Positions 26,492 to 35,403 are shown, counted from the first letter of the stretch. The stretch is DNA of 64,000 nt from Pseudomonas fluorescens (GCA_902825215.1 LR782234.1:930001-994000); one strand, 5' to 3'. The notes: a model not told the origin generated them from the sequence alone. A program made the numbers and translations.

Positions 26492-26585
26492 CCTGTGGGA
26501 GCTGGCTTGCCAGCGATGGCGGCGGGACAGACGACATCTATGTCGCTTGGTATGGCCTCATCGCTGGCAAGCCAGCTCCCACAGG
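26492..26585. repeat. Head-to-head REP doublet, GCTGGCTTGCCAGC variant
   Basis: CCTGTGGGAGCTGGCTTGCC at 26492 and its inverse ending at 26585. It fills the gap between the ABC transporter gene and the regulator gene. Confidence 0.85.
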
Positions 26586-26608
26586 ATTTGTGTGGAAACG
26601 GAAAGTGA

Positions 26609-26617
26609 TCGTACAAC
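26609..26617. promoter_or_regulatory. Possible autoregulatory half-site before the GntR regulator
   Basis: TCGTACAAC is the exact inverse of GTTGTACGA, part of the candidate operator before kdgD (28525-28548). It lies about 45 bases before the regulator start. A nine-base match alone is weak support. Confidence 0.3.
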
Positions 26618-26660
26618 CCGCTTGAGCTATGATGGCCGCAAGCCGAACTTTCGAGACAAG

Positions 26661-27416
26661 ATGCAGACCATGGAAAAGCTGATGGACACCCCGCGCCTCC
26701 CGCGCAAGCGCCGCAGTCTGGCTCAGGAACTGGTGACGGTGCTGAGCGAGCAGATCCGCGATGGTCTGCTCAAACGTGGCGACAAATTGCCCACCGAGTC
26801 GGCGATCATGGAAGCCCATGGCGTCAGCCGCACCGTGGTGCGTGAGGCGATTTCCCGTCTGCAGGCTGCAGGTCAGGTGGAAACCCGCCACGGCATCGGC
26901 ACCTTCGTGCTCGACACGCCGAGCCCGAGTGGTTTCCGTATCGATCCGGCGACCGTCGTCACCCTGCGTGACGTGCTGGCGATTCTCGAATTGCGCATCA
27001 GCCTCGAAGTCGAATCCGCCGGCCTCGCCGCGCAACGCCGCAGCCCCGAGCAACTGGCAACCATGCGCGCCGCCCTTGATGCATTGAACGAAAGCGCCTC
27101 GCATGCCAGCGACGCGGTGTCGTCAGACTTCGCTTTTCACCTGGAAATTGCATTGTCCACCGGCAACCGCTATTTCACCGACATCATGACCCACCTGGGC
27201 ACCAGCATCATTCCGCGTACCCGTTTAAATTCGGCGCGCCTGGCTCATGATGATCAGCAGCACTACATGGGCCGCCTGAGCCGCGAGCACGAGGAAATCT
27301 ACGACGCGATCGCCCGTCAGGATTCTGATGCCGCGCGTGCGGCGATGCGGTTGCACCTGACCAACAGCCGCGAAAGACTGCGCCAGGCCCATGAAGAGGC
27401 GCAGGCGCAGGGGTGA
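26661..27416 (+). CDS. GntR-family (FCD/FadR subgroup) regulator of the galactarate locus
   Basis: A 251-aa repressor-type regulator. The N-terminal winged helix reads LPTESAIMEAHGVSRTVVREAISRLQAAG, followed by the wing VETRHGIGTFV. The C-terminal FCD domain carries metal/ligand residues in LELRISLEVE, FHLEIA and HLGTSI, and a terminal EHEEIYDAI helix. Effectors of FCD regulators are often organic or sugar acids. Position beside kdgD-garD suggests it senses galactarate, glucarate or a breakdown product; this is inferred. Start 26661 (MQTMEKLMDTP) or 26670 are both possible. Its stop lies four bases from that of the convergent gene. Confidence 0.88.
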   Translation: MQTMEKLMDTPRLPRKRRSLAQELVTVLSEQIRDGLLKRGDKLPTESAIMEAHGVSRTVVREAISRLQAAGQVETRHGIGTFVLDTPSPSGFRIDPATVVTLRDVLAILELRISLEVESAGLAAQRRSPEQLATMRAALDALNESASHASDAVSSDFAFHLEIALSTGNRYFTDIMTHLGTSIIPRTRLNSARLAHDDQQHYMGRLSREHEEIYDAIARQDSDAARAAMRLHLTNSRERLRQAHEEAQAQG

Positions 27417-27420
27417 TGGT

Positions 27421-27774
27421 TCAGGGTTCCAGACCCACGTCTATTTCATTCGATTCTGTTTCATTGCCGCTCTGCCTGGTGACGGTGTACTTCAGGTACG
27501 CGCGATCGCCCACTCTGACACCGTGGGCTAAATCCTGCTTTGGGATGTTGAAGGGAATGGGCTGCCCGACTTCACTCTCCGAGACCTCGCGCTTGTAGGT
27601 GACAGGCTTGCCGTTAGTGGTTCGCAGATCAAGCGTGATGACATCTCGAATCGCCGAGTGCAGGTATGGAGGCACCTCAGCTACGGTCGGATCGTTGATT
27701 TCACTAAGCCTGAGCACGTTGTTTTTCGCCTCCAGGAATACAGGGTCGGCCAATGGGCTTGTTTTGTTGGTCAT
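27421..27774 (-). CDS. Small beta-strand-rich protein of unknown function, copy 1
   Basis: A 117-aa protein not recognised by family. AAGGAC upstream of the ATG at 27774 supports the gene. There is no signal peptide. The alternating pattern (VITLDLRTTNGKPV, YLKYTVTRQSG, NEIDVGLEP) suggests an Ig-like or beta-sandwich fold. The C-terminal half resembles the neighbour at 27927-28307: PFNIPKQDL-GVRVGDRAYLKY against FDIEVQLPKEAL-GREVELRYKF. Base composition is more A/T-rich than the surrounding genes, which may mean recent acquisition. It interrupts the galactarate locus. Confidence 0.72.
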   Translation of the reverse strand: MTNKTSPLADPVFLEAKNNVLRLSEINDPTVAEVPPYLHSAIRDVITLDLRTTNGKPVTYKREVSESEVGQPIPFNIPKQDLAHGVRVGDRAYLKYTVTRQSGNETESNEIDVGLEP

Positions 27775-27850
27775 TTTTCAAAGTCCTTTTGTTGAATCAA
27801 TGAACAGTGGGCGCACGGTGCCCCAATGGCATCCGTGCGCAGCCATTAAA

Positions 27851-27893
27851 GGACTGGTGAATACGCAGCGGCACCTGTAAGAAATACCAGTCC
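27851..27893 (-). terminator. Possible terminator after the small protein gene at 27927
   Basis: GGACTGGT (27851-27858) and ACCAGTCC (27886-27893) form an 8-bp stem, followed on the minus strand by TTTAAT. The loop is long (27 bases), so efficiency is doubtful. Confidence 0.5.
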
Positions 27894-27926
27894 CGACCAA
27901 CGGTCAGCCCTCAAACGCACAACCCG

Positions 27927-28307
27927 TCAAGCCTCGACTCGCAACCTCAACGCCTGCGAATACGGCTCCATACTCGACTCATCACGAAATTTGTAGCGCA
28001 GCTCCACCTCGCGGCCCAGGTACGGTTGCAGCGCTTCTTTCGGCAGTTGCACTTCGATGTCGAACAGCTTTTCCATTTCATCCTCGGCGTCGTCCCAGGC
28101 GCCCGTGTCCACTTCATCACCTTCCCATTCTGGCTCTTCACCATCGCTGCCGAGGATCGCGTAAACGCTCCAGTTCGCTTCGAAATCGCTGGAATCCGGA
28201 ACCTGCACAGTGAGGATTTCCGGCAATCGCGAGAGCTGAAGCGTGACGCAGTCATCCTGAGCAGGGGCGGCATTAGAAAGGGTGGGGGCGGCAAAATGCA
28301 TCGACAT
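27927..28307 (-). CDS. Small acidic beta-strand-rich protein of unknown function, copy 2
   Basis: A 126-aa protein of unknown family. AAGGAAG five bases before the ATG at 28307 fixes the start MSMHFAAPTLSNAAPAQ. It is acidic in the middle (EEPEWEGDEVDTGAWDDAEDEMEK) and ends in strands FDIEVQLPKEAL and VELRYKFRDESS, like its neighbour. No signal peptide or membrane segment is seen. The pair may derive from one duplicated domain. It is divergent from kdgD, so its promoter shares the region with the kdgD operators. Confidence 0.72.
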   Translation of the reverse strand: MSMHFAAPTLSNAAPAQDDCVTLQLSRLPEILTVQVPDSSDFEANWSVYAILGSDGEEPEWEGDEVDTGAWDDAEDEMEKLFDIEVQLPKEALQPYLGREVELRYKFRDESSMEPYSQALRLRVEA

Positions 28308-28470
28308 AACGGCTTCCTTTGAGTGGTCCGCCACGATCCTTCGTGGCAGTCGACCCACTTTACGAGCCGCTCGCCCTCAATGACTTAAACGAATCCAGAC
28401 CAGATATTTCCGTGAACGGAAGCCGCAAAGACGGGCTCTGCAGCGATTTTTTTCAGCGCTCTAGCCAATC

Positions 28471-28481
28471 TTGTCCGACAA
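28471..28481. promoter_or_regulatory. Candidate GntR-type operator 1 (TTGTCCGACAA)
   Basis: A perfect palindrome TTGTC-C-GACAA. This spacing and TnGT/ACnA pattern match operators of FCD-type GntR regulators. It lies 27 bases upstream of the -35 hexamer of the kdgD promoter. Confidence 0.55.
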
Positions 28482-28524
28482 AAAAGTGCCGGCAACGATG
28501 AAATGCAGTTGACGGTTGTCTTTT

Positions 28525-28548
28525 AAGTTGTACGATGACCTACAACTT
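28525..28548. promoter_or_regulatory. Candidate operator 2 overlapping the kdgD -10
   Basis: AAGTTGTA and TACAACTT are perfect 8-base inverted arms around eight bases. The element covers the -10 box TACGAT, so protein bound here would block RNA polymerase. Confidence 0.55.
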
Positions 28549-28605
28549 CAGCCGAGGCTGAACGGTCCACTCACAATAAAACGTTGCTACCAGGGTGTTC
28601 GAATA

Positions 28606-29517
28606 ATGAATCCACAAGAACTGAAGTCCATCCTCTCTGCCGGCCTGCTGTCGTTCCCGGTGACCGATTTCAACGCGCAAGGCGATTTCAACCGCGCGGG
28701 CTATATCAAACGCCTGGAATGGCTGGCTCCGTATGGCGCTTCGGCCCTGTTCGCAGCGGGCGGCACCGGTGAGTTCTTCTCCCTGGCGGCCAGCGAATAC
28801 TCGGAAATCATCAAGACTGCCGTCGACACCTGCGCTACCAGCGTGCCAATCCTCGCCGGTGTGGGCGGTTCGACCCGTCAGGCCATCGAATACGCTCAGG
28901 AAGCCGAGCGTCTGGGCGCCAAAGGCCTGTTGTTGCTGCCGCACTACCTGACCGAAGCGAGCCAGGACGGCGTTGCGGCTCACGTTGAAGCCGTGTGTAA
29001 ATCGGTGAACATCGGCGTGGTCGTCTACAACCGCAACGTTTGCCGCCTCAGCGCGCCGCTGCTGGAACGTCTGGCCGAGCGCTGCCCGAACCTGATCGGT
29101 TACAAGGATGGCCTGGGTGATATCGAGTTGATGGTGTCGATCCGTCGCCGCCTCGGTGATCGCTTCAGCTACCTGGGTGGTCTGCCGACCGCCGAAGTCT
29201 ACGCCGCGGCCTACAAGGCACTGGGCGTGCCGGTCTACTCCTCGGCGGTGTTCAACTTCATCCCGAAAACCGCGATGGACTTCTACCACGCGATCGCTCG
29301 TGAAGATCACGCCACCGTCGGCAAGATCATCGACGACTTCTTCCTGCCGTACCTGGACATCCGCAACCGTAAGGCCGGTTACGCCGTGAGCATCGTCAAG
29401 GCAGGTGCAAAAATCGCCGGCTATGACGCAGGTCCGGTGCGTGCGCCGCTGACCGACCTGACCGGCGAAGAATACGAAATGCTCGCCGCGCTGATCGACA
29501 AGCAAGGCGCGCAGTAA
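28606..29517 (+). CDS. kdgD: 5-dehydro-4-deoxyglucarate dehydratase
   Basis: Cytoplasmic enzyme of the DHDPS/NAL aldolase superfamily, 303 aa. It dehydrates and decarboxylates 5-dehydro-4-deoxy-D-glucarate to 2-oxoglutarate semialdehyde. Key residues: Schiff-base Lys167 in IGYKDGLGD, Tyr141 in VVVYNRN, and the carboxylate-binding GGTGE loop (52-56). The start [20 protein letters not shown] at 28606 fits the family; a 30-residue upstream extension would run through the promoter. It is the first gene of the catabolic operon and is followed by a terminator-like hairpin. Confidence 0.96.
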   Translation: MNPQELKSILSAGLLSFPVTDFNAQGDFNRAGYIKRLEWLAPYGASALFAAGGTGEFFSLAASEYSEIIKTAVDTCATSVPILAGVGGSTRQAIEYAQEAERLGAKGLLLLPHYLTEASQDGVAAHVEAVCKSVNIGVVVYNRNVCRLSAPLLERLAERCPNLIGYKDGLGDIELMVSIRRRLGDRFSYLGGLPTAEVYAAAYKALGVPVYSSAVFNFIPKTAMDFYHAIAREDHATVGKIIDDFFLPYLDIRNRKAGYAVSIVKAGAKIAGYDAGPVRAPLTDLTGEEYEMLAALIDKQGAQ

Positions 29518-29534
29518 TACCCGAGTAAAGCGAG

Positions 29535-29559
29535 GCCGCTGAGCAATCAGCGGCTTTTT
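29535..29559 (+). terminator. Terminator or attenuator between kdgD and the dehydrogenase gene
   Basis: GCCGCTGA, loop GCAA, TCAGCGGC, then TTTTT: a textbook terminator with a stable GNRA tetraloop. It lies within the operon and probably makes kdgD mRNA more abundant than the distal genes. Confidence 0.85.
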
Positions 29560-29591
29560 GCGTAAAGGCTTTTAGAGTTGAGGGCTGCCCT

Positions 29592-31037
29592 GTGACAACA
29601 GCAAAACGCTACGACAACTACATCAACGGCGAGTGGGTCGCCGGCGCCGATTACTCGGCCAACATCAACCCGTCCGAATTGAGCGACAACATCGGCGACT
29701 ACGCCAAGGCTGACCTGAATCAGGTCAACGCTGCCATCGACGCCGCCCGCGCAGCATTCCCGGCGTATTCCACTTCGGGCATTCAGGCCCGTCACGATTC
29801 GCTGGACAAAGTCGGCACCGAAATCCTCGCCCGTCGCGAAGAACTCGGCACGCTGCTGGCTCGCGAAGAAGGCAAGACCCTGCCTGAAGCGATCGGCGAA
29901 GTGACCCGCGCCGGTAACATTTTCAAATTCTTTGCCGGCGAATGCCTGCGTTTGTCCGGCGATTACGTGCCGTCGGTGCGTCCGGGCGTCAACGTCGAAG
30001 TCACCCGCGAAGCGCTGGGCGTGGTCGGTCTGATCACCCCGTGGAACTTCCCGATCGCCATCCCCGCGTGGAAAATTGCTCCGGCTTTGGCCTACGGTAA
30101 CTGCGTGGTGCTCAAGCCTGCCGATCTGGTACCGGGCTGCGCCTGGGCGCTGGCGGAAATCATTTCCCGCGCCGGCTTCCCGGCCGGTGTGTTCAACCTG
30201 GTAATGGGCAGCGGTCGCGTGGTTGGCGAGGCGTTGGTCAACAGCCCGAAAGTCGATGGCATCAGCTTCACCGGTTCGGTGGGCGTTGGTCGCCAGATCG
30301 CGGTCAACTGCGTTGCGCGCCAGGCCAAGGTGCAACTGGAAATGGGCGGCAAGAACCCGCAGATCATTCTCGACGACGCCGACCTCAAGCAAGCGGTCGA
30401 GCTGTCGGTGCAGAGCGCGTTCTACTCCACCGGCCAGCGTTGCACGGCGTCGAGCCGGCTGATCGTGACCGCTGGCATCCACGATAAATTCGTCGAGGCC
30501 ATGGCTGAGCGGATGAAGTCGATCAAGGTCGGCCACGCCCTGAAAGCCGGCACCGACATCGGTCCGGTGGTTTCCCAGGCGCAGCTCGAACAAGACATGA
30601 AGTACATCGACATCGGCCAGTCCGAAGGTGCACGTCTGGTCAGCGGCGGTGGTGTGGTGACGTGCGATACCGAAGGTTACTTCCTCGCGCCAACCCTGTT
30701 TGCCGACAGCGAAGCGTCGATGCGCATCAGCCGCGAAGAGATCTTCGGCCCGGTGGCCAACGTCGTGCGCGTGGCGGACTATGAGGCAGCATTGGCGATG
30801 GCCAACGATACCGAATTCGGTCTGTCGGCCGGTATCGCGACCACTTCGCTGAAGTACGCCAACCACTTCAAGCGCCACTCCCAGGCCGGGATGGTGATGG
30901 TCAACCTGCCGACCGCCGGTGTCGATTACCACGTACCGTTCGGTGGCCGTAAAGGTTCGTCCTACGGCTCCCGTGAGCAGGGCCGCTACGCGCAAGAGTT
31001 CTACACGGTCGTGAAGACTGCCTACATCGGTTCCTGA
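29592..31037 (+). CDS. 2-oxoglutarate semialdehyde dehydrogenase (2,5-dioxovalerate dehydrogenase)
   Basis: NAD(P)-dependent aldehyde dehydrogenase, 481 aa, converting the KdgD product to 2-oxoglutarate, the last step before the TCA cycle. Motifs: PWNFP with Asn152, the general base Glu250 in LEMGGKNP, catalytic Cys284 in GQRCTASS. The N-terminus KRYDNYINGEWV is typical of the KGSADH/GabD-like group. The start is GTG at 29592, with GAGGG about eight bases before it. It lies downstream of kdgD and upstream of the permease. Assignment to this substrate rests on family and operon context. Confidence 0.93.
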   Translation: MTTAKRYDNYINGEWVAGADYSANINPSELSDNIGDYAKADLNQVNAAIDAARAAFPAYSTSGIQARHDSLDKVGTEILARREELGTLLAREEGKTLPEAIGEVTRAGNIFKFFAGECLRLSGDYVPSVRPGVNVEVTREALGVVGLITPWNFPIAIPAWKIAPALAYGNCVVLKPADLVPGCAWALAEIISRAGFPAGVFNLVMGSGRVVGEALVNSPKVDGISFTGSVGVGRQIAVNCVARQAKVQLEMGGKNPQIILDDADLKQAVELSVQSAFYSTGQRCTASSRLIVTAGIHDKFVEAMAERMKSIKVGHALKAGTDIGPVVSQAQLEQDMKYIDIGQSEGARLVSGGGVVTCDTEGYFLAPTLFADSEASMRISREEIFGPVANVVRVADYEAALAMANDTEFGLSAGIATTSLKYANHFKRHSQAGMVMVNLPTAGVDYHVPFGGRKGSSYGSREQGRYAQEFYTVVKTAYIGS

Positions 31038-31046
31038 TACATGCAA

Positions 31047-31137
31047 TACCTGTGGGAGCTGGCTTGCCAGCGATTCGGGCAACGCGGTGCTTCAGGCACG
31101 CCGCGCTGATGCCATCGCTGGCAAGCCAGCTCCCACA
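31047..31137. repeat. Head-to-head REP doublet, GCTGGCTTGCCAGC variant
   Basis: CCTGTGGGAGCTGGCTTGCC near 31047 and its inverse ending at 31137. It sits inside the catabolic operon, between the dehydrogenase and permease genes. Confidence 0.85.
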
Positions 31138-31190
31138 AAGACCAAAGAATGTTTTACCCGCATAAAAATAATCAGTGGGAGTACATCTAC

Positions 31191-32552
31191 ATGCAATCGT
31201 CCAAGCCGACTCACGTCCGCTATTTGATCTTGCTCATGCTGTTTCTGGTGACCACGATCAACTACGCCGACCGTGCCACGATCGCCATTGCCGGCTCCAG
31301 CCTGCAAAAGGATCTGGGCATCGACGCTGTCACCCTCGGCTATATCTTCTCCGCATTCGGTTGGGCCTACGTGGCCGGGCAAATTCCCGGTGGCTGGCTG
31401 CTCGATCGCTTCGGCTCGAAAAAAGTCTATGCGCTGAGCATTTTCACCTGGTCGCTGTTCACCGTGCTGCAAGGCTTTGTCGGTGAATTCGGCATGTCCA
31501 CCGCGGTGGTTGCGCTGTTCATGCTGCGCTTTCTCGTGGGCCTGGCCGAAGCGCCATCGTTCCCCGGCAATGCGCGCATTGTGGCGGCATGGTTCCCAAC
31601 GGCTGAACGCGGCACCGCCTCGGCGATCTTCAACTCGGCGCAGTACTTCGCCACCGTGTTGTTCGCGCCGCTGATGGGCTGGATCGTCTACCGCTTCGGC
31701 TGGGAGCACGTGTTCATCGTCATGGGTATTCTCGGCATCGTGTTCTCGCTGGTCTGGCTGAAAGTGATCTACAGCCCGCGCGAACACCCGCGCATCAATG
31801 ACGCCGAGTTCAAGCACATCGCCGACAACGGCGGCATGGTCGACATGGACCAGAAGGGCAAGAAAGCCGACGGTCCGAAGTGGGACTACATCCGTCAGTT
31901 GCTGACCAACCGCATGATGCTCGGCGTGTATCTGGGCCAGTACTGCATCAACGGCATCACTTATTTCTTCCTGACCTGGTTCCCGGTGTACCTGGTGCAG
32001 GAGCGTGGCATGACCATTCTCAAGGCCGGTTTCATTGCGTCGTTGCCGGCAATCTGCGGCTTCATCGGTGGTGTGCTTGGCGGGGTGATTTCCGATTACC
32101 TGCTGCGCAAGGGCCACTCGCTGACTTTCGCCCGCAAGGCACCGATCATCGCTGGTCTGCTGGTGTCGAGCAGCATCGTGGCGTGCAACTATGTTGACGT
32201 GGAATGGATGGTCGTTGGCTTCATGGCCCTGGCATTCTTCGGTAAAGGCGTGGGCGCACTGGGCTGGGCGGTGGTGTCCGACACCTCGCCGAAGCAGATC
32301 GCCGGTTTGAGTGGCGGCCTGTTCAACACCTTTGGCAACATTGCCTCGATCACCACGCCGATCGTGATTGGCTACATCATCAGCTCCACCGGTTCGTTCA
32401 AATGGGCGCTGGTGTTTGTCGGTGCCAACGCACTGGTCGCGGTGTTCAGTTATCTGGTGATCGTCGGCCCGATCAAGCGTGTGGTTTTGAAAGAGCCGCC
32501 AACCAAGGGCGGTAATGAAGCCACCGGCAATTTGTCTCAAGCGCATTCCTGA
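31191..32552 (+). CDS. MFS permease for galactarate/glucarate (GudP/GarP type)
   Basis: Inner-membrane symporter of the anion:cation symporter (ACS) branch of MFS, 453 aa. The N-terminus [26 protein letters not shown] is characteristic of GudP/GarP/ExuT-like hexarate and hexuronate permeases, with the signature loop [13 protein letters not shown]. About 12 helices are visible. The start at 31191 (MQSSKPTH) follows GGGAG; the frame from 31149 is rejected because its start lies before that site. It is placed between the dehydrogenase and garD, which fits import of aldaric acids. Confidence 0.93.
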   Translation: MQSSKPTHVRYLILLMLFLVTTINYADRATIAIAGSSLQKDLGIDAVTLGYIFSAFGWAYVAGQIPGGWLLDRFGSKKVYALSIFTWSLFTVLQGFVGEFGMSTAVVALFMLRFLVGLAEAPSFPGNARIVAAWFPTAERGTASAIFNSAQYFATVLFAPLMGWIVYRFGWEHVFIVMGILGIVFSLVWLKVIYSPREHPRINDAEFKHIADNGGMVDMDQKGKKADGPKWDYIRQLLTNRMMLGVYLGQYCINGITYFFLTWFPVYLVQERGMTILKAGFIASLPAICGFIGGVLGGVISDYLLRKGHSLTFARKAPIIAGLLVSSSIVACNYVDVEWMVVGFMALAFFGKGVGALGWAVVSDTSPKQIAGLSGGLFNTFGNIASITTPIVIGYIISSTGSFKWALVFVGANALVAVFSYLVIVGPIKRVVLKEPPTKGGNEATGNLSQAHS

Positions 32553-32563
32553 GGAGCGGCGTC

Positions 32564-34117
32564 ATGCAGTTGATTGAACATTCCGACTCGCCGCGCTACA
32601 TCCGCCTGCACGAGCGGGACAACGTTGTAGTGGTGGTCAACGACCAGGGCGTGCCGGCCGGCACCGAGTTTGCCGATGGCCTGGTGACGGTGGACTTTGT
32701 ACCGCAGAGCCACAAGGTCACCCTGGAAGACATCCCTGAGGGCGGCGCGGTGATTCGCTACGGGCAGATCATCGGTTATGCCTTGCAGCCGATCCGTCGC
32801 GGCAGTTGGGTCAAGGAAGATCAACTGCGCATGCCGACCGCGCCGCCGCTGGACAGCTTGCCGCTGTCCACCGACGTGCCGGACGCTCAGGCTCCGCTGG
32901 AAGGCTTCACCTTCGAGGGTTATCGCAACGCCGACGGCACCGTCGGCACGCGCAACATTCTCGGTATCACCACCACCGTGCAGTGCGTCACCGGCGTGCT
33001 TGATCATGCGGTGAAAAGGATCAAGGAAGAGCTGCTGCCCAAGTACCCGAACGTCGATGACGTGGTGGCACTGACCCACAGCTACGGCTGCGGCGTGGCG
33101 ATCACCGCCACCGACGCCTACATTCCGATCCGCACCGTGCGCAATCTGGCGCGCAACCCGAACCTGGGCGGCGAAGCGCTGGTGATCAGCCTGGGCTGCG
33201 AGAAATTGCAGGCCGGGCAGGTGATGCACGAGGATGATGCCTCGGTCGATCTCAGTGATCCGTGGTTGTATCGCTTGCAGGATTCCAGTCACGGCTTTAC
33301 TGAAATGATCGAGCAGATCATGGAACTGGCCGAAGTCCGTTTGAAGAAGCTCGACCAGCGCCGCCGCGAAACCGTGCCGGCGTCCGAGCTGATTCTGGGC
33401 ATGCAGTGTGGTGGCAGCGATGCCTTCTCCGGCATCACCGCCAACCCGGCGCTGGGTTTTGCCTCGGATTTGCTGCTGCGAGCCGGGGCGACGGTGATGT
33501 TTTCCGAAGTCACCGAAGTGCGGGATGCGATCTATCTGCTGACTTCGCGGGCGCAAACGCAAACCGTGGCTGAAGAGCTGGTACGCGAGATGGACTGGTA
33601 CGACCGTTATCTGGCCAAGGGCGAGGCCGATCGCAGTGCCAACACCACGCCGGGCAACAAGAAGGGCGGCTTGTCGAACATTGTCGAGAAGTCGCTGGGT
33701 TCGATCGTCAAGTCGGGCAGCAGTGCGATCAATGGCGTGCTCGGCCCGGGCGAGCGCTTCAAGCAGAAGGGTTTGATTTTCTGTGCGACGCCGGCCAGCG
33801 ATTTTGTCTGCGGCACCCTGCAACTGGCGGCCGGGATGAACCTGCATGTGTTCACCACCGGGCGTGGCACGCCTTACGGGCTGGCGATGGCGCCAGTGGT
33901 CAAGGTCTCGACGCGAACCGAACTGGCGCAGCGCTGGCCGGATCTGATCGACATCGATGCCGGGCGCATTGCTACCGGGCGCGCGACCATCGAGGAATTG
34001 GGCTGGGAGCTGTTTCACTACTATCTGGATGTGGCGAGCGGCAAGCAACAGACCTGGGCGGAGAAGCACAAGCTGCATAACGACATCACCTTGTTCAACC
34101 CGGCGCCGATTACCTGA
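32564..34117 (+). CDS. garD: Galactarate dehydratase
   Basis: Cytoplasmic dehydratase of the UxaA/GarD family, 517 aa, converting galactarate to 5-dehydro-4-deoxy-D-glucarate, the KdgD substrate. It has an N-terminal SAF-like domain (residues 1-100, [18 protein letters not shown]), then [20 protein letters not shown] and [10 protein letters not shown]. The C-terminal half has [20 protein letters not shown] and [12 protein letters not shown]. It lies 11 bases after the permease gene with AGGAG upstream. No glucarate dehydratase gene (gudD) is present in this window. Confidence 0.96.
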   Translation: MQLIEHSDSPRYIRLHERDNVVVVVNDQGVPAGTEFADGLVTVDFVPQSHKVTLEDIPEGGAVIRYGQIIGYALQPIRRGSWVKEDQLRMPTAPPLDSLPLSTDVPDAQAPLEGFTFEGYRNADGTVGTRNILGITTTVQCVTGVLDHAVKRIKEELLPKYPNVDDVVALTHSYGCGVAITATDAYIPIRTVRNLARNPNLGGEALVISLGCEKLQAGQVMHEDDASVDLSDPWLYRLQDSSHGFTEMIEQIMELAEVRLKKLDQRRRETVPASELILGMQCGGSDAFSGITANPALGFASDLLLRAGATVMFSEVTEVRDAIYLLTSRAQTQTVAEELVREMDWYDRYLAKGEADRSANTTPGNKKGGLSNIVEKSLGSIVKSGSSAINGVLGPGERFKQKGLIFCATPASDFVCGTLQLAAGMNLHVFTTGRGTPYGLAMAPVVKVSTRTELAQRWPDLIDIDAGRIATGRATIEELGWELFHYYLDVASGKQQTWAEKHKLHNDITLFNPAPIT

Positions 34118-34133
34118 AACCGCGTCATCGTTC

Positions 34134-34201
34134 TTCGCGAGCAGGCTCGCTCCCACAGGGAAATGCGTTACAAATGTGGGAGCGAGCCTGCTCGCGAAAG
34201 C
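34134..34201. repeat. Tail-to-tail REP doublet
   Basis: TTCGCGAGCAGGCTCGCTCC comes first, and GTGGGAGCGAGCCTGCTCGC second. This is the opposite orientation to the doublets at 361, 26492 and 31047, with a gap of only 14 bases. Confidence 0.8.
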
Positions 34202-34237
34202 GATCCGCCAGACGCCGAATGTTTTGTGGGGGCCTGT

Positions 34238-34268
34238 GATCGTTCCCACGCTCTGCGTGGGAACGATC
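34238..34268. repeat. 31-bp near-perfect palindrome (GATCGTTCCCACGC class)
   Basis: GATCGTTCCCACGC, TCT, GCGTGGGAACGATC. A second, expanded copy occurs at 37286-37395. It lies between garD and the AEC transporter gene and could act as a terminator-like hairpin. Confidence 0.8.
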
Positions 34269-34326
34269 AGGGTGAAAGTGGCTTATCATTAGCCTCCTAT
34301 CGACGCTCACCCAAGGCACCCCCGGC

Positions 34327-35268
34327 ATGCTGGCAATCTTCCTCGAAACCCTGAACATCACCGCGCCGGTATTCGCCATGCTGTTTCTCGGTGTGCTGCT
34401 CAAGCGCATCGACTGGATCAACGACAACTTCATCCACACCGCCTCGTCGCTGGTGTTCAACGTGACCATGCCGGCGCTGCTGTTTCTCGGCATTCTGCAC
34501 GCGGACCTGCACGCCGCTCTGCAACCGTCCCTGCTGATCTACTTCTCGCTCGCCACCCTGGTGAGCTTTGCCGTGGCCTGGGGCTGGGCGATTTTCCGTT
34601 GTCCGCGCGAAGATCGTGGCATCTACACCCAGGGCGCGTTTCGCGGCAACAACGGCGTGATCGGCCTGGCACTCGCGGCAAGCATGTACGGTGACTACGG
34701 GATTTCCCTCGGGGCGATTCTCGCGGCGCTGGTGATTCTGTTCTACAACACCCTGTCGACCATCGTCCTGGCGGTCTACAGCCCGGTGATCAAGTCTGAC
34801 CCGTGGAGCATCTGCAAAAGCGTGTTCAGCAATCCGCTGATCATCAGCGTGATCGCCGCGGCGCCGTTTGCCTATTTCAAGATTGGTTTGCCGGGCTGGC
34901 TGGAGACCTCGGGCCAGTATCTGGCACAGACCACATTGCCGCTGGCGCTGATCTGCATCGGGGGCACGCTGTCGCTGGCGGCGCTGCGCAAGAGCGGCAA
35001 GATGGCGCTCAGTTCCAGTCTGGTGAAAATGGTCGGCTTACCCGTGCTGGCGACGCTGGGCGCGTGGCTATGGGGCTTTCGCGGGGCGGAGCTGGGGATT
35101 CTGTTTCTGTACTTTGGCAGCCCGACGGCCGCGGCGAGTTTCGTCATGGCGCGGGCGGCGCAGGGCAATCATGAGCTGGCAGCGGCGATTATCGTGCTGA
35201 CCACGCTGATGGCGGCGATCACGACCAATGTCGGGATCTTTGTGTTGCAGTGGGGCGGGTGGATCTAA
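34327..35268 (+). CDS. AEC-family transporter
   Basis: Auxin efflux carrier (AEC) family permease, 313 aa, about ten hydrophobic segments in two five-helix repeats. The start MLAIFLETLNITAPVFAMLF and the N-terminal half GVLLKRIDWIND are typical, with a conserved glycine/asparagine-rich stretch GAFRGNNGVIGLA in the middle. Bacterial AEC members carry malate, malonate and other organic acids. It follows garD but is separated by two repeats, so co-regulation is uncertain. Confidence 0.88.
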   Translation: MLAIFLETLNITAPVFAMLFLGVLLKRIDWINDNFIHTASSLVFNVTMPALLFLGILHADLHAALQPSLLIYFSLATLVSFAVAWGWAIFRCPREDRGIYTQGAFRGNNGVIGLALAASMYGDYGISLGAILAALVILFYNTLSTIVLAVYSPVIKSDPWSICKSVFSNPLIISVIAAAPFAYFKIGLPGWLETSGQYLAQTTLPLALICIGGTLSLAALRKSGKMALSSSLVKMVGLPVLATLGAWLWGFRGAELGILFLYFGSPTAAASFVMARAAQGNHELAAAIIVLTTLMAAITTNVGIFVLQWGGWI

Positions 35269-35294
35269 GCGAAAGATGTTCGATGATTTTTCCG

Positions 35295-35396
35295 GCCTCA
35301 TCGCGGGCAAGCCCGCTCCCACAGGGATCTCGTTGTTGACGAAATTTGATTAACAACCGAAAAACCTGTGGGAGCGGGCTTGCCCGCGATGAGGCC
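35295..35396. repeat. Tail-to-tail REP doublet, GCGGGCTTGCCCGC variant
   Basis: The inverse arm GCCTCATCGCGGGCAAGCCC at 35295-35326 precedes the forward arm CCTGTGGGAGCGGGCTTGCC at 35365-35396. It sits between convergent genes and may act as a two-way transcription barrier. Confidence 0.85.
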
Positions 35397-35403
35397 CGCG
35401 CCG

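Larger units (their letters stand above)
28308..28605. promoter_or_regulatory. Control region upstream of kdgD
   Basis: About 300 bases without a gene, divergent between the small protein gene and kdgD. It contains a sigma-70-like promoter, TTGACG (28509-28514), 16-base spacer, TACGAT (28531-28536). It also contains two inverted repeats, listed separately, that fit repressor binding. Confidence 0.65.

Noticed and set aside
361..35396. REP palindromes as a CRISPR array
   Set aside because: The copies are dispersed, occur as inverted pairs and differ in sequence. There is no regular spacer pattern and no cas gene.
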